A stretch of 64,000 nt of DNA from CAYQPF01 sp964419225 (GTDB taxonomy: Bacteria; Cloacimonadota; Cloacimonadia; Cloacimonadales; CAYQPF01). The stretch lies in contig CAYQPF010000001.1 of NCBI GenBank assembly GCA_964419225.1, forward strand, positions 1 through 64,000, in the 5' to 3' direction. Shown here piece by piece: positions 1 to 8,400 of the stretch. The position numbers and the translations under genes are program-made. Below the pieces are notes generated by a model that worked only from the letters and a program-made list of their open reading frames with translations, did not search any database and was not told the origin of the DNA. The stretch's first letter is position 1, and every line of letters starts with the position of its first letter.

Positions 1-2
1 TT

Positions 3-347
3 CCAAAATTAACAGCCCAGAACACATTAATCGGCAGTATCATGAGAAATTTGGCTAATGTTTGGAAAGATGCTGCAGACGGTTACAAGACAGATTTCGG
101 ATTGTATGCCCAACGCTACACCTCACAGCATATTCCGAATAATCAGTTCCCCTGGCATTCGTTCACATGCTTTGTGCATATGATGTTCCAAGTAAAGAAG
201 AATACCCCAGCCATCGATTTAACAACTCTGACAATCGCACAGATAGTTAGTCAGAACATTCCGGTGCAAACAGTTGCAGAGGCAATAGAGGCGAATTTAC
301 TGATTAGCGTAGAGCCATATGCAGATTTGGACAAGCCAATCGTTTAG
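3..347 (+). CDS. Hypothetical protein, C-terminal part only
   Basis: The reading frame is open through the left window edge: codons upstream of the first ATG at 42 continue without a stop to position 3, so only the last 114 residues of a longer protein are visible. The visible part is soluble and of mixed composition, with an aromatic patch around FPWHSFTCFVHMM and an apolar segment IDLTTLTIAQIVSQNIPVQTVAEAIEANLL near the end. I do not recognise the family. It ends at TAG 345-347 and is followed directly by a repeat block with no clear terminator. Function cannot be assigned without the missing N-terminus. Confidence 0.6.
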   Translation, partial: PKLTAQNTLIGSIMRNLANVWKDAADGYKTDFGLYAQRYTSQHIPNNQFPWHSFTCFVHMMFQVKKNTPAIDLTTLTIAQIVSQNIPVQTVAEAIEANLLISVEPYADLDKPIV

Positions 348-800
348 GCATCAGGCGTCAGTCGTCAGACTGCAGTGAGGGACGCTTAACAGAACACTGA
401 AGACGTGGATTTGGCAGATGAGCCGGATGGAGAAAGTGGGCAGTGTTCAGTAGGCAGGGGGCAGAGGGAGAAAAACTCACCCCCGGCCCCTCTCTTGCGA
501 AGAGAGGGGAGTGAAACAGTCCCTCGGGCGGAAGTTCGGGGGACGGTCTTTTTAGTTGAGAGTTGAGAGTTGAAAGGGAGTGACGATTTTTCGAGAAATG
601 GACAAAATGGACTAAAGGGACTATAAGGATTGGGGAAATGGGGGTTGAGGAGAGAGACGCTTAATAGAACACTGAAGACGTGGATTTGGCAGATTGGCAC
701 GGATCGGAAGAGATTTGTTTTGAAGGATAAATGACGATTCGAGAACACTAACGAACACTGACTTACAAGGACTAACACGGACAGGAGAAGGGATCCAAAG
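348..800. repeat. Intergenic repeat block 1
   Basis: This gap holds no credible gene. It is a patchwork of repeats seen elsewhere in the window. GCGTCAG-type words lie at 348-370. A 39-nt direct repeat occurs at 381-419 and 656-694 with one mismatch. GGCAG words lie near 440-465. A hairpin at 487-509 (CCCCTCTCTT, loop GCG, AAGAGAGGGG) is followed by GTTGAGA heptads near 553-578 and ATGGACTAAA-type words near 600-625. The related hairpin block recurs at 4338-4446 and, inverted, at 43296-43405. From 800 to about 1000 I see nothing further that I can name. Confidence 0.75.
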
Positions 801-1001
801 CCATCATCGGCAGTATTGGCTGCCAATGGCATACTATCGCTACTGAATGTAGTATGCTACCTTCTGGATCATCAGATCCTTCGTTTAACCAGTGATTTTG
901 AGAAGGAGGGGGATTTTCGGAAAGGATGTACCGGATCCGAAGATCGAAAAACTTTCTCCAAATGCTTTTCACAGATTTAAGTTTTGGGAAGTTTTTTACT
1001 A

Positions 1002-1034
1002 TTGACAAATATGGCTGTTAATACTCTTCATTAT
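1002..1034 (+). promoter_or_regulatory. Possible promoter for the 1064 lipoprotein
   Basis: TTGACA at 1002-1007 is a perfect -35 hexamer. The best -10-like hexamer, CATTAT at 1029-1034, sits 21 nt away, which is longer than the usual 16-18. The same TTGACA with a 21-22 nt gap occurs before eno and hsdM, so the spacing may be meaningful. An SD (AAAGGAGAT) lies just before the ATG at 1064. Confidence 0.3.
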
Positions 1035-1063
1035 TCAAGATTTATCAAAAGGAGATATATTCA

Positions 1064-1873
1064 ATGAGACATTTAACAATTATGTGTTTAATCACGTTTT
1101 CTCTTTTAGTATTAAGCTGTAAACAAACTTCTTCTTCAAGTGATACACCTGTAAATTCAATCAAATTTCCTCTTAAACTGAACAATACCTGGCAATACAA
1201 ATATTATCAGCATACGGGTGGTGGTGAAGAAGCAGGCGGTTCCATAGACACAAGTCTGGTTATTTATAATTTGCACATGAATATTGATTCCATGCAAACC
1301 TCACCACAGCAAGCTGTCACATATAGATTGAAATCTTGGATAACGGATTCTAAAATAAGTTCAACTCCAGCTTATAATTACCTAAATAGTAGTGCTGACG
1401 GTCTCTTCGAATACGGAAATAATGGTTTTGTAGCTCCCATACCTTGGAAAAGGAATGTTATTACACAGACACACTCAATTTTTAATCCTGTTTATAGCTA
1501 TGGTGCAACACGTAACATAATTTGGTATGCTAATCCAGCTCTGCTACTTCCATATCCTGCTAATGAAGGTAAAACATGGATTTTCCAACCCGTTGAAGAC
1601 ATGCTTGCCTCAAGGCACACTCTGATCGATCATGAATGGGTTACTGTCCCGGCGGGCAGATTCTATTGTGTGGTTAAGAAAATTGTTTTTGAAGATCCTG
1701 ACTTCCCAATTGATCCAGACAAACTTACCTATCGTATTTATTATCATAACGGAGGAATTATCAAAGCAACTTTCGACTTTGGAATGGTGTCTGTTACGGA
1801 TGCAGAAGGGAATCTGATAACTACTTTTCATTCCTATGAGCGATATGAACTAGAAAGTTATCATCTTAACTAG
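1064..1873 (+). CDS. Lipoprotein of unknown function
   Basis: This 269-residue protein begins with a short basic start and a hydrophobic stretch ending in the lipobox LVLS-C19. It should therefore be lipidated and anchored in the inner or outer membrane. After C19 comes a Ser/Thr-rich linker (TSSSSD), then a region beginning FPLKLNNTWQYKY. This opening is reminiscent of secreted FCB-group lipoproteins that start with 'FPLKVGNKWVY' and are otherwise uncharacterised. The remainder is predicted beta-rich with many Tyr/Trp and no catalytic motif that I recognise. A strong SD (AAAGGAGAT) precedes the ATG by a normal distance, fixing the start. It is monocistronic, separated by 214 nt from the phosphate transport pair. 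Function unknown. Confidence 0.85.
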   Translation: MRHLTIMCLITFSLLVLSCKQTSSSSDTPVNSIKFPLKLNNTWQYKYYQHTGGGEEAGGSIDTSLVIYNLHMNIDSMQTSPQQAVTYRLKSWITDSKISSTPAYNYLNSSADGLFEYGNNGFVAPIPWKRNVITQTHSIFNPVYSYGATRNIIWYANPALLLPYPANEGKTWIFQPVEDMLASRHTLIDHEWVTVPAGRFYCVVKKIVFEDPDFPIDPDKLTYRIYYHNGGIIKATFDFGMVSVTDAEGNLITTFHSYERYELESYHLN

Positions 1874-2040
1874 TAGAAGCCAGCATTCGAATAATATATT
1901 AAAAGTTCTGACTCCTGATAACAAAAGCCAGGCGGCCAATCAGTAGTCAGGGCTTTCTCTTAGATAGTTACACTTTTATTGCATTTTCAGGATTAATTCC
2001 CTGATGAAGATGTAGAGGCTTTCATCTTATCACTTTTAAT

Positions 2041-2069
2041 TTGACTTATTTATACTCTCAACATATCTT
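2041..2069 (+). promoter_or_regulatory. Putative sigma-70-type promoter of the DUF47-PiT pair
   Basis: TTGACT (2041-2046) and TATCTT (2064-2069) are separated by 17 nt. Transcription would start near 2076, just at the SD (TTGGAGG, 2076-2082), leaving a very short leader before the ATG at 2088. Confidence 0.4.
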
Positions 2070-2087
2070 GTCTTGTTGGAGGTTTTT

Positions 2088-2732
2088 ATGCCAATTTTAT
2101 TGAAAACAACGCGAGCAACTGAACTCCAGATTGATGAATTTCTCAATGTGGTCAGTGAAGCAGCCATTGTATTCGACAAGGGTATGGAGCTTTATCTTTC
2201 CGGGCGGTATGAAGAGTTCGAAGAGAAAGTTAATCAGGCTATTTTATATGAAAGAAAAGCAGATGAATTAAGGACTACAGTGGAAAAGTATTTATATTTA
2301 CATACGTTGATTCCTGAAAATAGGGGAGATGTGCTGGCGATTTTGGAAAATACAGATACGGTTATCGATCATATCAAAGATACTTTAGTAGATATTTTAA
2401 TCGAGAAACCTGTTATTTCCATGCAGTTCGACCATTTTTTCAAGGAGACTGTTAAGGCCACAGCCAGTACAGTGGAGATGATGGTTAAAGCTGTGAGAGC
2501 ATTTTTTACTAATTTGAATGCTGTTGATGATCATATTCATAAAGTTTACTATTTTGAAAAAGAAGCAGATAAATATGCAGACAGTCTCAAAAGGCAGATC
2601 TTTGATTCTACTTTGGATTTAGCACATAAGATGCATTTGAGATTTTTTGTCATTCATATAGAGAAGATCTCAGATTTTGCTCAGAATGTATGTGATCGCG
2701 TCAGTATATATACGATAAAGAGAAAGATGTAG
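2088..2732 (+). CDS. DUF47 / PhoU-like PiT accessory protein
   Basis: This 214-residue, largely helical protein belongs to the DUF47 (YkaA/PhoU_div) family, which typically sits beside PiT phosphate transporters and is thought to modulate them in the cytoplasm. Seen directly: long amphipathic helices with PhoU-like E/D-rich faces (for example YERKADELRTTVEKYLY and YYFEKEADKYADSLKRQI, whose ExxxD/ExxxDxY pattern resembles PhoU metal-binding helices). The length is close to the family norm of about 210. I place the start at ATG 2088, because GGAGG lies 5 nt upstream. A TTG further upstream at 2073 would overlap the SD. The stop is followed after 1 nt by the transporter start, so the two genes are translationally coupled. 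Confidence 0.9.
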   Translation: MPILLKTTRATELQIDEFLNVVSEAAIVFDKGMELYLSGRYEEFEEKVNQAILYERKADELRTTVEKYLYLHTLIPENRGDVLAILENTDTVIDHIKDTLVDILIEKPVISMQFDHFFKETVKATASTVEMMVKAVRAFFTNLNAVDDHIHKVYYFEKEADKYADSLKRQIFDSTLDLAHKMHLRFFVIHIEKISDFAQNVCDRVSIYTIKRKM

Positions 2733-2733
2733 T

Positions 2734-4206
2734 ATGGAATATTTCTTTCTGCTGAGTGGATTGTTTTTAGGTTGGTCACTTGGAGCCAATGATGCCGGGA
2801 ATGTTTTTGGAGCGGCAGTTGAGACCAAGATGGTCCGTTTCAAGATAGCGGCGATAATTGCGAGTATTTTTGTGATTTTGGGAGCTGTTATTGAGGGAAA
2901 GGGTACCTCGGGAACCTTAAGTGACCTGGGTTATGTTAATGCGATGGCCGGATCTTTTACAGTGGCATTATCAGCAGCGATCAGTCTTTATTCTATGGTC
3001 AGGATCAGGATTCCGGTATCCAGTTCACAGGCGATTGTAGGAGCTATAATAGGCTGGAATTTCTTTACCGGCTCGTTTACAGACGTAGCTGTGATTGCCA
3101 AGATCATGACAACCTGGATAGTCAGTCCTTTACTTGCAGGACTTTTTGCATATATCATTTATCATATAGTCAGGTATATTCTGAGCCGGACTAAAATTCA
3201 TTTATTAGATATGGATTATTATACAAGAGCCGGCTTGATCGTTGTCGGAGCTTTTGGTGCCTATAGTTTAGGTGCTAATAACATAGCGAATGTTATGGGT
3301 GTATTTGTTAATTCTTCACCTTTTCGGGATTTGAATGTCTATAATCTGATCACAATTTCGGGAACACAGCAGTTATTTTTTCTGGGAGCTATTGCTATTT
3401 CTGTAGGAATTTTCACCTATTCTTATAAAGTGATGAAAACAGTTGGACACGACCTGTGTAAACTATCTCCTTTAACCGGATTGATTGTAGTCTTAGCAGA
3501 ATCATTAGTACTGTTCTTATTTTCTTCCCGCCTTTTGCAGGATATCTCCTATACCTATAATCTTCCCTCTTTACCGTTAGTGCCTATTTCCAGTTCTCAG
3601 GCAGTGATTGGAGCGATAGTCGGAGTAGGTTTGGCACAGGGAGCCAAGAATATTAAATTCAATGTTTTAAGTAAGATTTCGGTAGGATGGGTAGTCAGTC
3701 CGATCATTGCAGGGGTAGTATGTTTTGTTTCGTTGTTTATTGTCCAGAATGTCTTTGATCAGACAGTATATAAGAATATAACCTATTCATTTGATGGTCC
3801 TGTGATGCAGAGATTAAAAGCTGAAGAGGTAAATATCGACAGATTGTCTTTGGTCAATGGCAGAACCTATTACAGTGCGGCCATTATTAAGCAGCAGTTG
3901 AATGCGATTAAGGGGTTGAAGCAGAAGGATAAAGTTCTGATCACAAAAGTTTCTGAGATCTATCCGATAGAAATTGATAAATATATTTTACAGAAAAGAA
4001 TCAGCAACAAGGAATTCACGGAGGATCAGATCATGGCTTTGAACAGATATGTCGGGCAGAAATTCGAGCATAAATGGCAGTTGGAAGATTCACTGACAGT
4101 TGCCAGCCAGGACTGGAAATTCAAACCGGACATCTGGCAGAATAATGTTTATAACAAAAAACTCAGTGCTCGTTACAGAATCTTATACGAGACGTTTAAT
4201 AGGTAA
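2734..4206 (+). CDS. pit: PiT-family inorganic phosphate transporter
   Basis: This 490-residue integral membrane protein of the PiT (PF01384) family symports phosphate with Na+ or H+ across the inner membrane. Two inverted halves are visible. The first carries GANDAGN (residues 17-23) and PVSSSQAIVGAIIGW (about 94-108). The second carries GANNIAN (180-186) and PISSSQAVIGAIVG (about 285). These are the family's substrate and cation motifs. About ten hydrophobic segments are evident up to residue 345. The last 145 residues are a hydrophilic extension that is absent from short PiT proteins but common in FCB-group members. The first repeat has GANDAGN rather than the usual GANDxAN. The gene begins 1 nt after the DUF47 stop and forms a two-gene uptake operon with it. 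Confidence 0.92.
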   Translation: MEYFFLLSGLFLGWSLGANDAGNVFGAAVETKMVRFKIAAIIASIFVILGAVIEGKGTSGTLSDLGYVNAMAGSFTVALSAAISLYSMVRIRIPVSSSQAIVGAIIGWNFFTGSFTDVAVIAKIMTTWIVSPLLAGLFAYIIYHIVRYILSRTKIHLLDMDYYTRAGLIVVGAFGAYSLGANNIANVMGVFVNSSPFRDLNVYNLITISGTQQLFFLGAIAISVGIFTYSYKVMKTVGHDLCKLSPLTGLIVVLAESLVLFLFSSRLLQDISYTYNLPSLPLVPISSSQAVIGAIVGVGLAQGAKNIKFNVLSKISVGWVVSPIIAGVVCFVSLFIVQNVFDQTVYKNITYSFDGPVMQRLKAEEVNIDRLSLVNGRTYYSAAIIKQQLNAIKGLKQKDKVLITKVSEIYPIEIDKYILQKRISNKEFTEDQIMALNRYVGQKFEHKWQLEDSLTVASQDWKFKPDIWQNNVYNKKLSARYRILYETFNR

Positions 4207-4591
4207 CTGCGTATGGACAAAATGGACTATATGGACTTAATGGACGTGGGAAATTGGCTATTATTTGCTATTGAGGAGAAGGATAAACCCGCAGGCGTTA
4301 TTTAATTATCAATTATTAATTATTAATGGGAGAGAGGATAACTCACCCCCAGGACAGGCGGCAGGCATCAGTCATCAGGCGTCAGGGTCAGAAGAGAAAG
4401 TAACTCACCCCCGACCCCTCTCTTGCAAAGCGAGGGGAGTGAAAGGAGACCTGAGAAAAATGCTGAAACCCGCAGGCAAGTATTAGGAAGAAAGTTGGCA
4501 GTGTGCAGTCGGCAGTTGACAGTTGTGGGAATGTTTCGCGATGTAAAGCCGAGGATTTTGTGGCTTTGTGCAGACGAGACGTCTGCAATTC
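4207..4591. repeat. Intergenic repeat block 2
   Basis: No gene is supported here. The block contains ATGGACTTA words (4213-4247), ATTATTA words (4300-4325), and a 109-nt segment (4338-4446) nearly identical to the inverse of 43296-43405. That segment includes a CTCACCCCC motif and a CCCCTCTCTT/GCGAGGGG-type hairpin. GAAACCCGCAGGCAAGT near 4463 recurs near 60197 and, inverted, near 43265. GGCAGT words follow (4495-4520). A 28-nt hairpin element at 4565-4592 matches 29497-29524 inverted at 27 of 28 positions. Confidence 0.8.
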
Positions 4592-5245
4592 CTATAAATA
4601 CACCTTTTTACCGATTTTGATTCTTTTGACATACATGAGTTCACAGGCACCATCACCGACATCGTCTCTGGAGAGACTGGAATTCCATTCATAACGGCGA
4701 CCGTTTTTCTCGACATGCAGAATATTGACCAGATAGCCTTCCAATTCGATTTTATCACCTCTGTCGAGAGTGTTTATAGCCCTAAGAATATTAACGGATG
4801 CAGGGATAATGTGAGTATTGGCAGAATTGGGATAAACAAGTTCCTTGTTCAGAGCTGAATTTGCTTTGGCATAAAAGTAATAGCGACGACTGTTTTGATG
4901 GCAGACCATCCATTTATCGTATTCCGGCATAGAGAGCATACCCCAGGCTAAAGCCAGATCAACAGGAGCTAATTTTGCTCCTGAATCAAAGTAATAATTT
5001 TCCCGGCCTTTAATCACAGCAGCGACTTTATAGTAAGCCTGTGGATAAGCCACAAAATCCATACCTCTCTTTCTTAGAAAGACCGGCTGAATATTTGTGC
5101 TGTCAATTTGTACAGGCGGGACGAGAGCATTGATTTCTGTCTCCTCATTGAAAGATGGATGAGGCAGGTTGATGATATAGAAAATGGAGATAATTATGAT
5201 AGCTAAGATAAGCAGGGCCAGGATAATTTTCAGTAATCTTTGCAT
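4592..5245 (-). CDS. Membrane-anchored protein of unknown function
   Basis: This 217-residue protein has one N-terminal hydrophobic segment (about residues 5-25) and a hydrophilic remainder predicted to be periplasmic. The body has KVAAVIKGRENYYFD...LAPVDLALAWGML and, near the end, a region IELEGYLVNI...YEWNSSLSRDDVGDGACELMYV. These resemble uncharacterised single-pass proteins I have seen beside other genes, but I cannot name a family. The start is ATG at 5245, whose A is shared with the TGA stop of the radical SAM gene (TGATG). A TTG 9 nt upstream is less likely. It is the last gene of the nine-gene exported-ferredoxin run, and its position suggests a role at the membrane with the same system. 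Confidence 0.75.
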   Translation of the reverse strand: MQRLLKIILALLILAIIIISIFYIINLPHPSFNEETEINALVPPVQIDSTNIQPVFLRKRGMDFVAYPQAYYKVAAVIKGRENYYFDSGAKLAPVDLALAWGMLSMPEYDKWMVCHQNSRRYYFYAKANSALNKELVYPNSANTHIIPASVNILRAINTLDRGDKIELEGYLVNILHVEKNGRRYEWNSSLSRDDVGDGACELMYVKRIKIGKKVYL

Positions 5246-6009
5246 CAGTAGCAATCGCAGTTATTGGAAAAGCTCCGAGCAATGACATCAGTATTAGGGT
5301 AATTGATAATATCCCTAATCTTGTCTAAAATATTTAAGGAAGCAGCTTTAATATTCGGGTCTGTACCGGCTCTGTCGAGAGAATTCAATTGGATCCTGTC
5401 TGGCTTGATTCTATAAACAGCATCTTTGATCTTGAGAATTTCACTTTCATGATCATTCAGACCGGGGATAATGAAAATTTCCAGCCAGATCTGATTTTTG
5501 AATTCAGAACGGAACCTGAGCAATCCATTGATGATCTGCTGAGCAGTAAGATTGGCAATTGGTTTGTTGATTCTTTGAAACACATCTTCTGATACTGCAT
5601 CAAGTGAAGGCAGAACAATGTCTGCATCCAGAAGCTCATCCCGGACTTGTTTATCACCCAAAAGTGAACTGTTTGTGATCACTGAGATTAAATAATTAGG
5701 AAATTCCTCTTTAATTTGTCTGATATAATAGCCCAGATCTGTTGAAAGTGTCGGTTCGCCTGATCCGGAAAATGAAATAGAATCCAAGTAGGGTTTATTT
5801 ACCAAATATTTTCTTAGATTCTGCATCACCTCTTCACGTGGGAAGAACGATTCTCTCGTTGTTGTCAGATGATTAGTGGCACCTATTTCACAGTAGGAAC
5901 AATCCAATGAACAATACTTGTGTGGTATTATGTCCAATCCTAAAGATATACCCAATCTTCTGGAGATAATCGGGCCAAAAATGTATTTGTCTTTCACTTG
6001 AGTTCCCAA
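5245..6009 (-). CDS. Radical SAM protein, COG0731-like
   Basis: This 254-residue cytoplasmic enzyme has the cluster motif C33-x3-C37-x2-C40 (CSLDCSYC), which binds the [4Fe-4S] cluster that cleaves S-adenosylmethionine. Also visible are the SAM-contacting FSGSGEPTL motif and a compact TIM-barrel length. The opening (YIFGPIISRRLGISLGLDI) and IPHKYCSLDC match the small COG0731/'wyosine-like' radical SAM group, whose substrates are largely unknown. The C-terminus ends in Cys-Asp-Cys-Tyr (C251, C253), a possible extra metal or redox site. The gene overlaps the upstream DsbD-like gene by 16 nt and the downstream gene by one base, so it is strongly coupled. Within this locus a maturation or modification role is plausible but inferred. 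Confidence 0.85.
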   Translation of the reverse strand: MGTQVKDKYIFGPIISRRLGISLGLDIIPHKYCSLDCSYCEIGATNHLTTTRESFFPREEVMQNLRKYLVNKPYLDSISFSGSGEPTLSTDLGYYIRQIKEEFPNYLISVITNSSLLGDKQVRDELLDADIVLPSLDAVSEDVFQRINKPIANLTAQQIINGLLRFRSEFKNQIWLEIFIIPGLNDHESEILKIKDAVYRIKPDRIQLNSLDRAGTDPNIKAASLNILDKIRDIINYPNTDVIARSFSNNCDCY

Positions 6010-6989
6010 ATTAGATATTTATTTTTTTCAACTTGAAAGGTAAAATTACTCAAATACTTCTTTAATCCGCTGATTTCGTAACCCGGCTCAATTGCAAAAG
6101 AATCATAACTGATTCTGGCACTGTCCGGCATTCCATAATCGAAATAAGTACGGTCAAAAAAGATAACCTGATTCTTGTATTTCAGGAGTGCCTGATAATC
6201 AAGAGTATCTGTTGGGAGCATTTCAGTTTTAACGAGATTAAGTGATTTCACAGAATCATTTATTGCTTTGAAATAGGCAGCGTTTACATTTTTGTAAACT
6301 ATTACCAACTTATGATCCGGCTTGAAAGCATCAACAATGCGGGTTTCAACATGAACATGCTCGGTTTTATTAGCTTTATGCCATTGGACGATGCCGACTA
6401 TTCCCAAATAGGTAAACCAGATGGCGACGAGAATAGAGGCAATTTTAGCCCATAATTTTAAATCTACCATTCGGGTGATGAATGAAGTAACTACTAACGG
6501 CAGGAGAAAAAGAGTAGTACCGACAAAGAATCCTAAAAACAAAACGATCCCACTCATTACACCGGCCAAATTCACGGCTTTAGCGAGGGCAATCAGGAAA
6601 GAAGGACAAAAGCTTATGCCTGTAATAACTCCGAGCAGAAAGCCGCTTTTAGTCATTTTAAGATATCTCGATGTCGGGCAATGCTTGTGTTCTTTATGTG
6701 TTCTGAAGACTGAGAACACCAAGAATGCTGAGAGCAGAATATAGGAATAGTAAGTGTAGATACTTTTGTCAATTTCTGTAACAGCTTTACCTATAAGACC
6801 TGCTATAGCACCGAAGGCTAAGTAGGTAAAGAATCTGCCTGCTGAAATTTCCAGGATTAATGCAAGATTACCGGAGATCTTTTTGTTCTCATTCAACATA
6901 TAGGGAATATAGATCGGAGCACAGGTTGCCAAACAAACTGTTCCTGTTGATATTCCCAGAAGAAATCCTTCGATAAGTGTTTGGATCAT
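5994..6989 (-). CDS. DsbD/TauE-like membrane protein with periplasmic tail
   Basis: This 331-residue inner-membrane protein has about six transmembrane helices in residues 1-205, then a soluble tail of about 125 residues. Helix 1 carries C19-LAT-C23-AP and a later helix carries GISFC128P. A paired arrangement of this kind is typical of the DsbD/CcdA-like (DsbD_2, annotated 'sulfite exporter TauE/SafE') families. Those proteins carry reducing equivalents from the cytoplasm to the periplasm through cysteine pairs, or transport small anions. A His/Cys-containing loop (HKEHKHC104) follows helix 3. The tail (from about HVHVETRIVDAF) is unknown. The gene overlaps the radical SAM gene by 16 nt and shares one base with the barrel gene (TAATG). 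I infer a supply of reductant for exported Fe-S proteins; true sulfite export is the alternative. Confidence 0.8.
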   Translation of the reverse strand: MIQTLIEGFLLGISTGTVCLATCAPIYIPYMLNENKKISGNLALILEISAGRFFTYLAFGAIAGLIGKAVTEIDKSIYTYYSYILLSAFLVFSVFRTHKEHKHCPTSRYLKMTKSGFLLGVITGISFCPSFLIALAKAVNLAGVMSGIVLFLGFFVGTTLFLLPLVVTSFITRMVDLKLWAKIASILVAIWFTYLGIVGIVQWHKANKTEHVHVETRIVDAFKPDHKLVIVYKNVNAAYFKAINDSVKSLNLVKTEMLPTDTLDYQALLKYKNQVIFFDRTYFDYGMPDSARISYDSFAIEPGYEISGLKKYLSNFTFQVEKNKYLIWELK

Positions 6990-8143
6990 TAGAATTTATA
7001 CTCCAGATTTAAACCATTCGTAACAACATTGGAGATTTCTTCCTGACTGAAAACCCGGAATTGGTAAGAGACAGCAGAATTATTTTCGCCAATCAAATAT
7101 CCTATTTTCAGTCCGGCAAACCCACCACCAGCTTCATATTTACCAGACCCGCTCGCACCTGCTTCTGTAAAAAACATCATTTTCTTATGGTAATATTGAA
7201 AATCTGCTTTAGCATTAACCAGATTAAGTAACGCATCATATCCAAGAGAAGCCTGAATACGGTTGAACTGATTTTCCTCAGTGTAGCCCAGAGATCTTTG
7301 AATAGTAGTCTCAAAATAATTCTTACCGAAAAGCAGGTCATCATTATCATTAATTCTGGCTTCAAGATCGAGTTTATTGATCAATTGCCAGTCAAAACCA
7401 AAGCGTGAAGTAATTCTTCCTGAAGTAATCAGGAGGTATTTTTCGGTACTCCATTCTGCATTTTGCACAGAAACAGCCATATTTTGTTTCCAGATATGTT
7501 CCACACCAATCTTTTGCACCATTTCCAAACCTGTTTCCAAGTTGGTAGTATTGAAATATTTGTCGTCATTCATGTCATTATATTGATTGAATTTGAGATA
7601 AGGGCGAAAAACACCGCTCATATTTAGCTGGATTAAAGCCTCAGCCTGGAGATCAGAGTCGTTATCTTCAATGATTAGCAAGGGGGTAATTTGTTTAAAT
7701 TCGTACCGATTTAACTTATAATCAAGCAAAGTTTTAAACAAAACAAATTCGGAATTGAACTGATAATCAGCCCCTGTCCAATAACTATAAATTGGTTTAA
7801 CCAAATCTGAAGTGCCGGCTAAATGTGAATGATAAGTTTTGTTAAACACTAACTCTCCGCCAGCATAAATATTCATTTTGCTTTTTGTCGTGTTAAACCC
7901 TAAATTTAGTTTTTCGCGTAAATAGTTTTGTTTGTAAGTACCGTCCAGTTTTCCCTTATTCTCTGAAGAACGAAAACTAAGGAAATTATCAACTGATATT
8001 TTATTGATACTGAAGGAATTATAAAGTGAGTTCTCAGTGAACATTTTCTCTTTATTACTTGATTGGACAGACATATATATTTGTTGTTCAGCTTGTAAAT
8101 AGAAAGCTGAAATAAGAAGTATAATTATTAGTATTTTTTTCAT
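6989..8143 (-). CDS. Outer-membrane beta-barrel protein
   Basis: This 384-residue protein starts with a Sec signal peptide (MKKILIIILLISAFYLQA). It continues as alternating hydrophobic/polar strands rich in Tyr, Phe and Asn, and ends in LNLEYKF, the terminal Phe signature recognised by the BAM machinery. The composition (for example KLDLEARINDNDDLLFGKNYFETTIQRSL and FAGLKIGYLIGENNSAVSYQFRVFSQ) suggests about 16-18 transmembrane strands, i.e. a porin-like barrel. I chose ATG 8143 because GAGGTGAAT precedes it; a longer frame to 8185 lacks an SD and would spoil the signal peptide. It sits directly after the two small exported ferredoxin genes and before the DsbD-like gene. In this context it may be the outer-membrane sheath of a conduit, by analogy with porin-cytochrome systems (inference). 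Confidence 0.85.
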   Translation of the reverse strand: MKKILIIILLISAFYLQAEQQIYMSVQSSNKEKMFTENSLYNSFSINKISVDNFLSFRSSENKGKLDGTYKQNYLREKLNLGFNTTKSKMNIYAGGELVFNKTYHSHLAGTSDLVKPIYSYWTGADYQFNSEFVLFKTLLDYKLNRYEFKQITPLLIIEDNDSDLQAEALIQLNMSGVFRPYLKFNQYNDMNDDKYFNTTNLETGLEMVQKIGVEHIWKQNMAVSVQNAEWSTEKYLLITSGRITSRFGFDWQLINKLDLEARINDNDDLLFGKNYFETTIQRSLGYTEENQFNRIQASLGYDALLNLVNAKADFQYYHKKMMFFTEAGASGSGKYEAGGGFAGLKIGYLIGENNSAVSYQFRVFSQEEISNVVTNGLNLEYKF

Positions 8144-8150
8144 ATTCACC

Positions 8151-8393
8151 TCAATGTATCGCATATTTGGGGCAAGCCGGGACACATAGACCGCAGGCTT
8201 TGCATTTGCTTTGGATTATTGAGGCTTTTCCATTGCTATAGACAATGGCATTATGCGGGCAAACATCGGCACATTTACCGCATGAGATACATTTGTTTTG
8301 ATCGATAGTATATTGAGCTTCAGTAGCCTTTTTACAACCTACATTCAGAGCCAGCACAGATAACAGTAATAAGCAGATTATTATATATTTCAT
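8151..8393 (-). CDS. Exported 2[4Fe-4S] ferredoxin, probable lipoprotein
   Basis: This 80-residue protein has an N-terminal hydrophobic export signal ending in LNVG-C20, a weak lipobox with Asn at -3. It then has two classic cluster motifs: C35-x2-C38-x2-C41-x3-C45-P and C64-x2-C67-x2-C70-x3-C74-P. Bacterial 2[4Fe-4S] ferredoxins are normally about 55-60 residues and cytoplasmic; here the same fold is preceded by a signal with no twin-arginine pair. It should carry low-potential electrons in the periplasm or on a membrane leaflet. It is packed 7 nt from the next ferredoxin gene and 7 nt from the barrel gene. The Fe-S assignment is firm; the location depends on the signal prediction. Confidence 0.9.
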   Translation of the reverse strand: MKYIIICLLLLSVLALNVGCKKATEAQYTIDQNKCISCGKCADVCPHNAIVYSNGKASIIQSKCKACGLCVPACPKYAIH

Positions 8394-8400
8394 TCATCAC

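Noticed and set aside
386..832. Minus-strand open frame of 148 codons
   Set aside because: It runs through repeat block 1 and encodes repeat translations only; no SD and no similarity.
1910..1965. Terminator after the 1064 lipoprotein
   Set aside because: AAAGCC and GGCTTT could pair only across a loop of more than 20 nt; stem too weak to call.
2073..2090. TTG start for the DUF47 gene
   Set aside because: The TTG would overlap the SD that serves ATG 2088.
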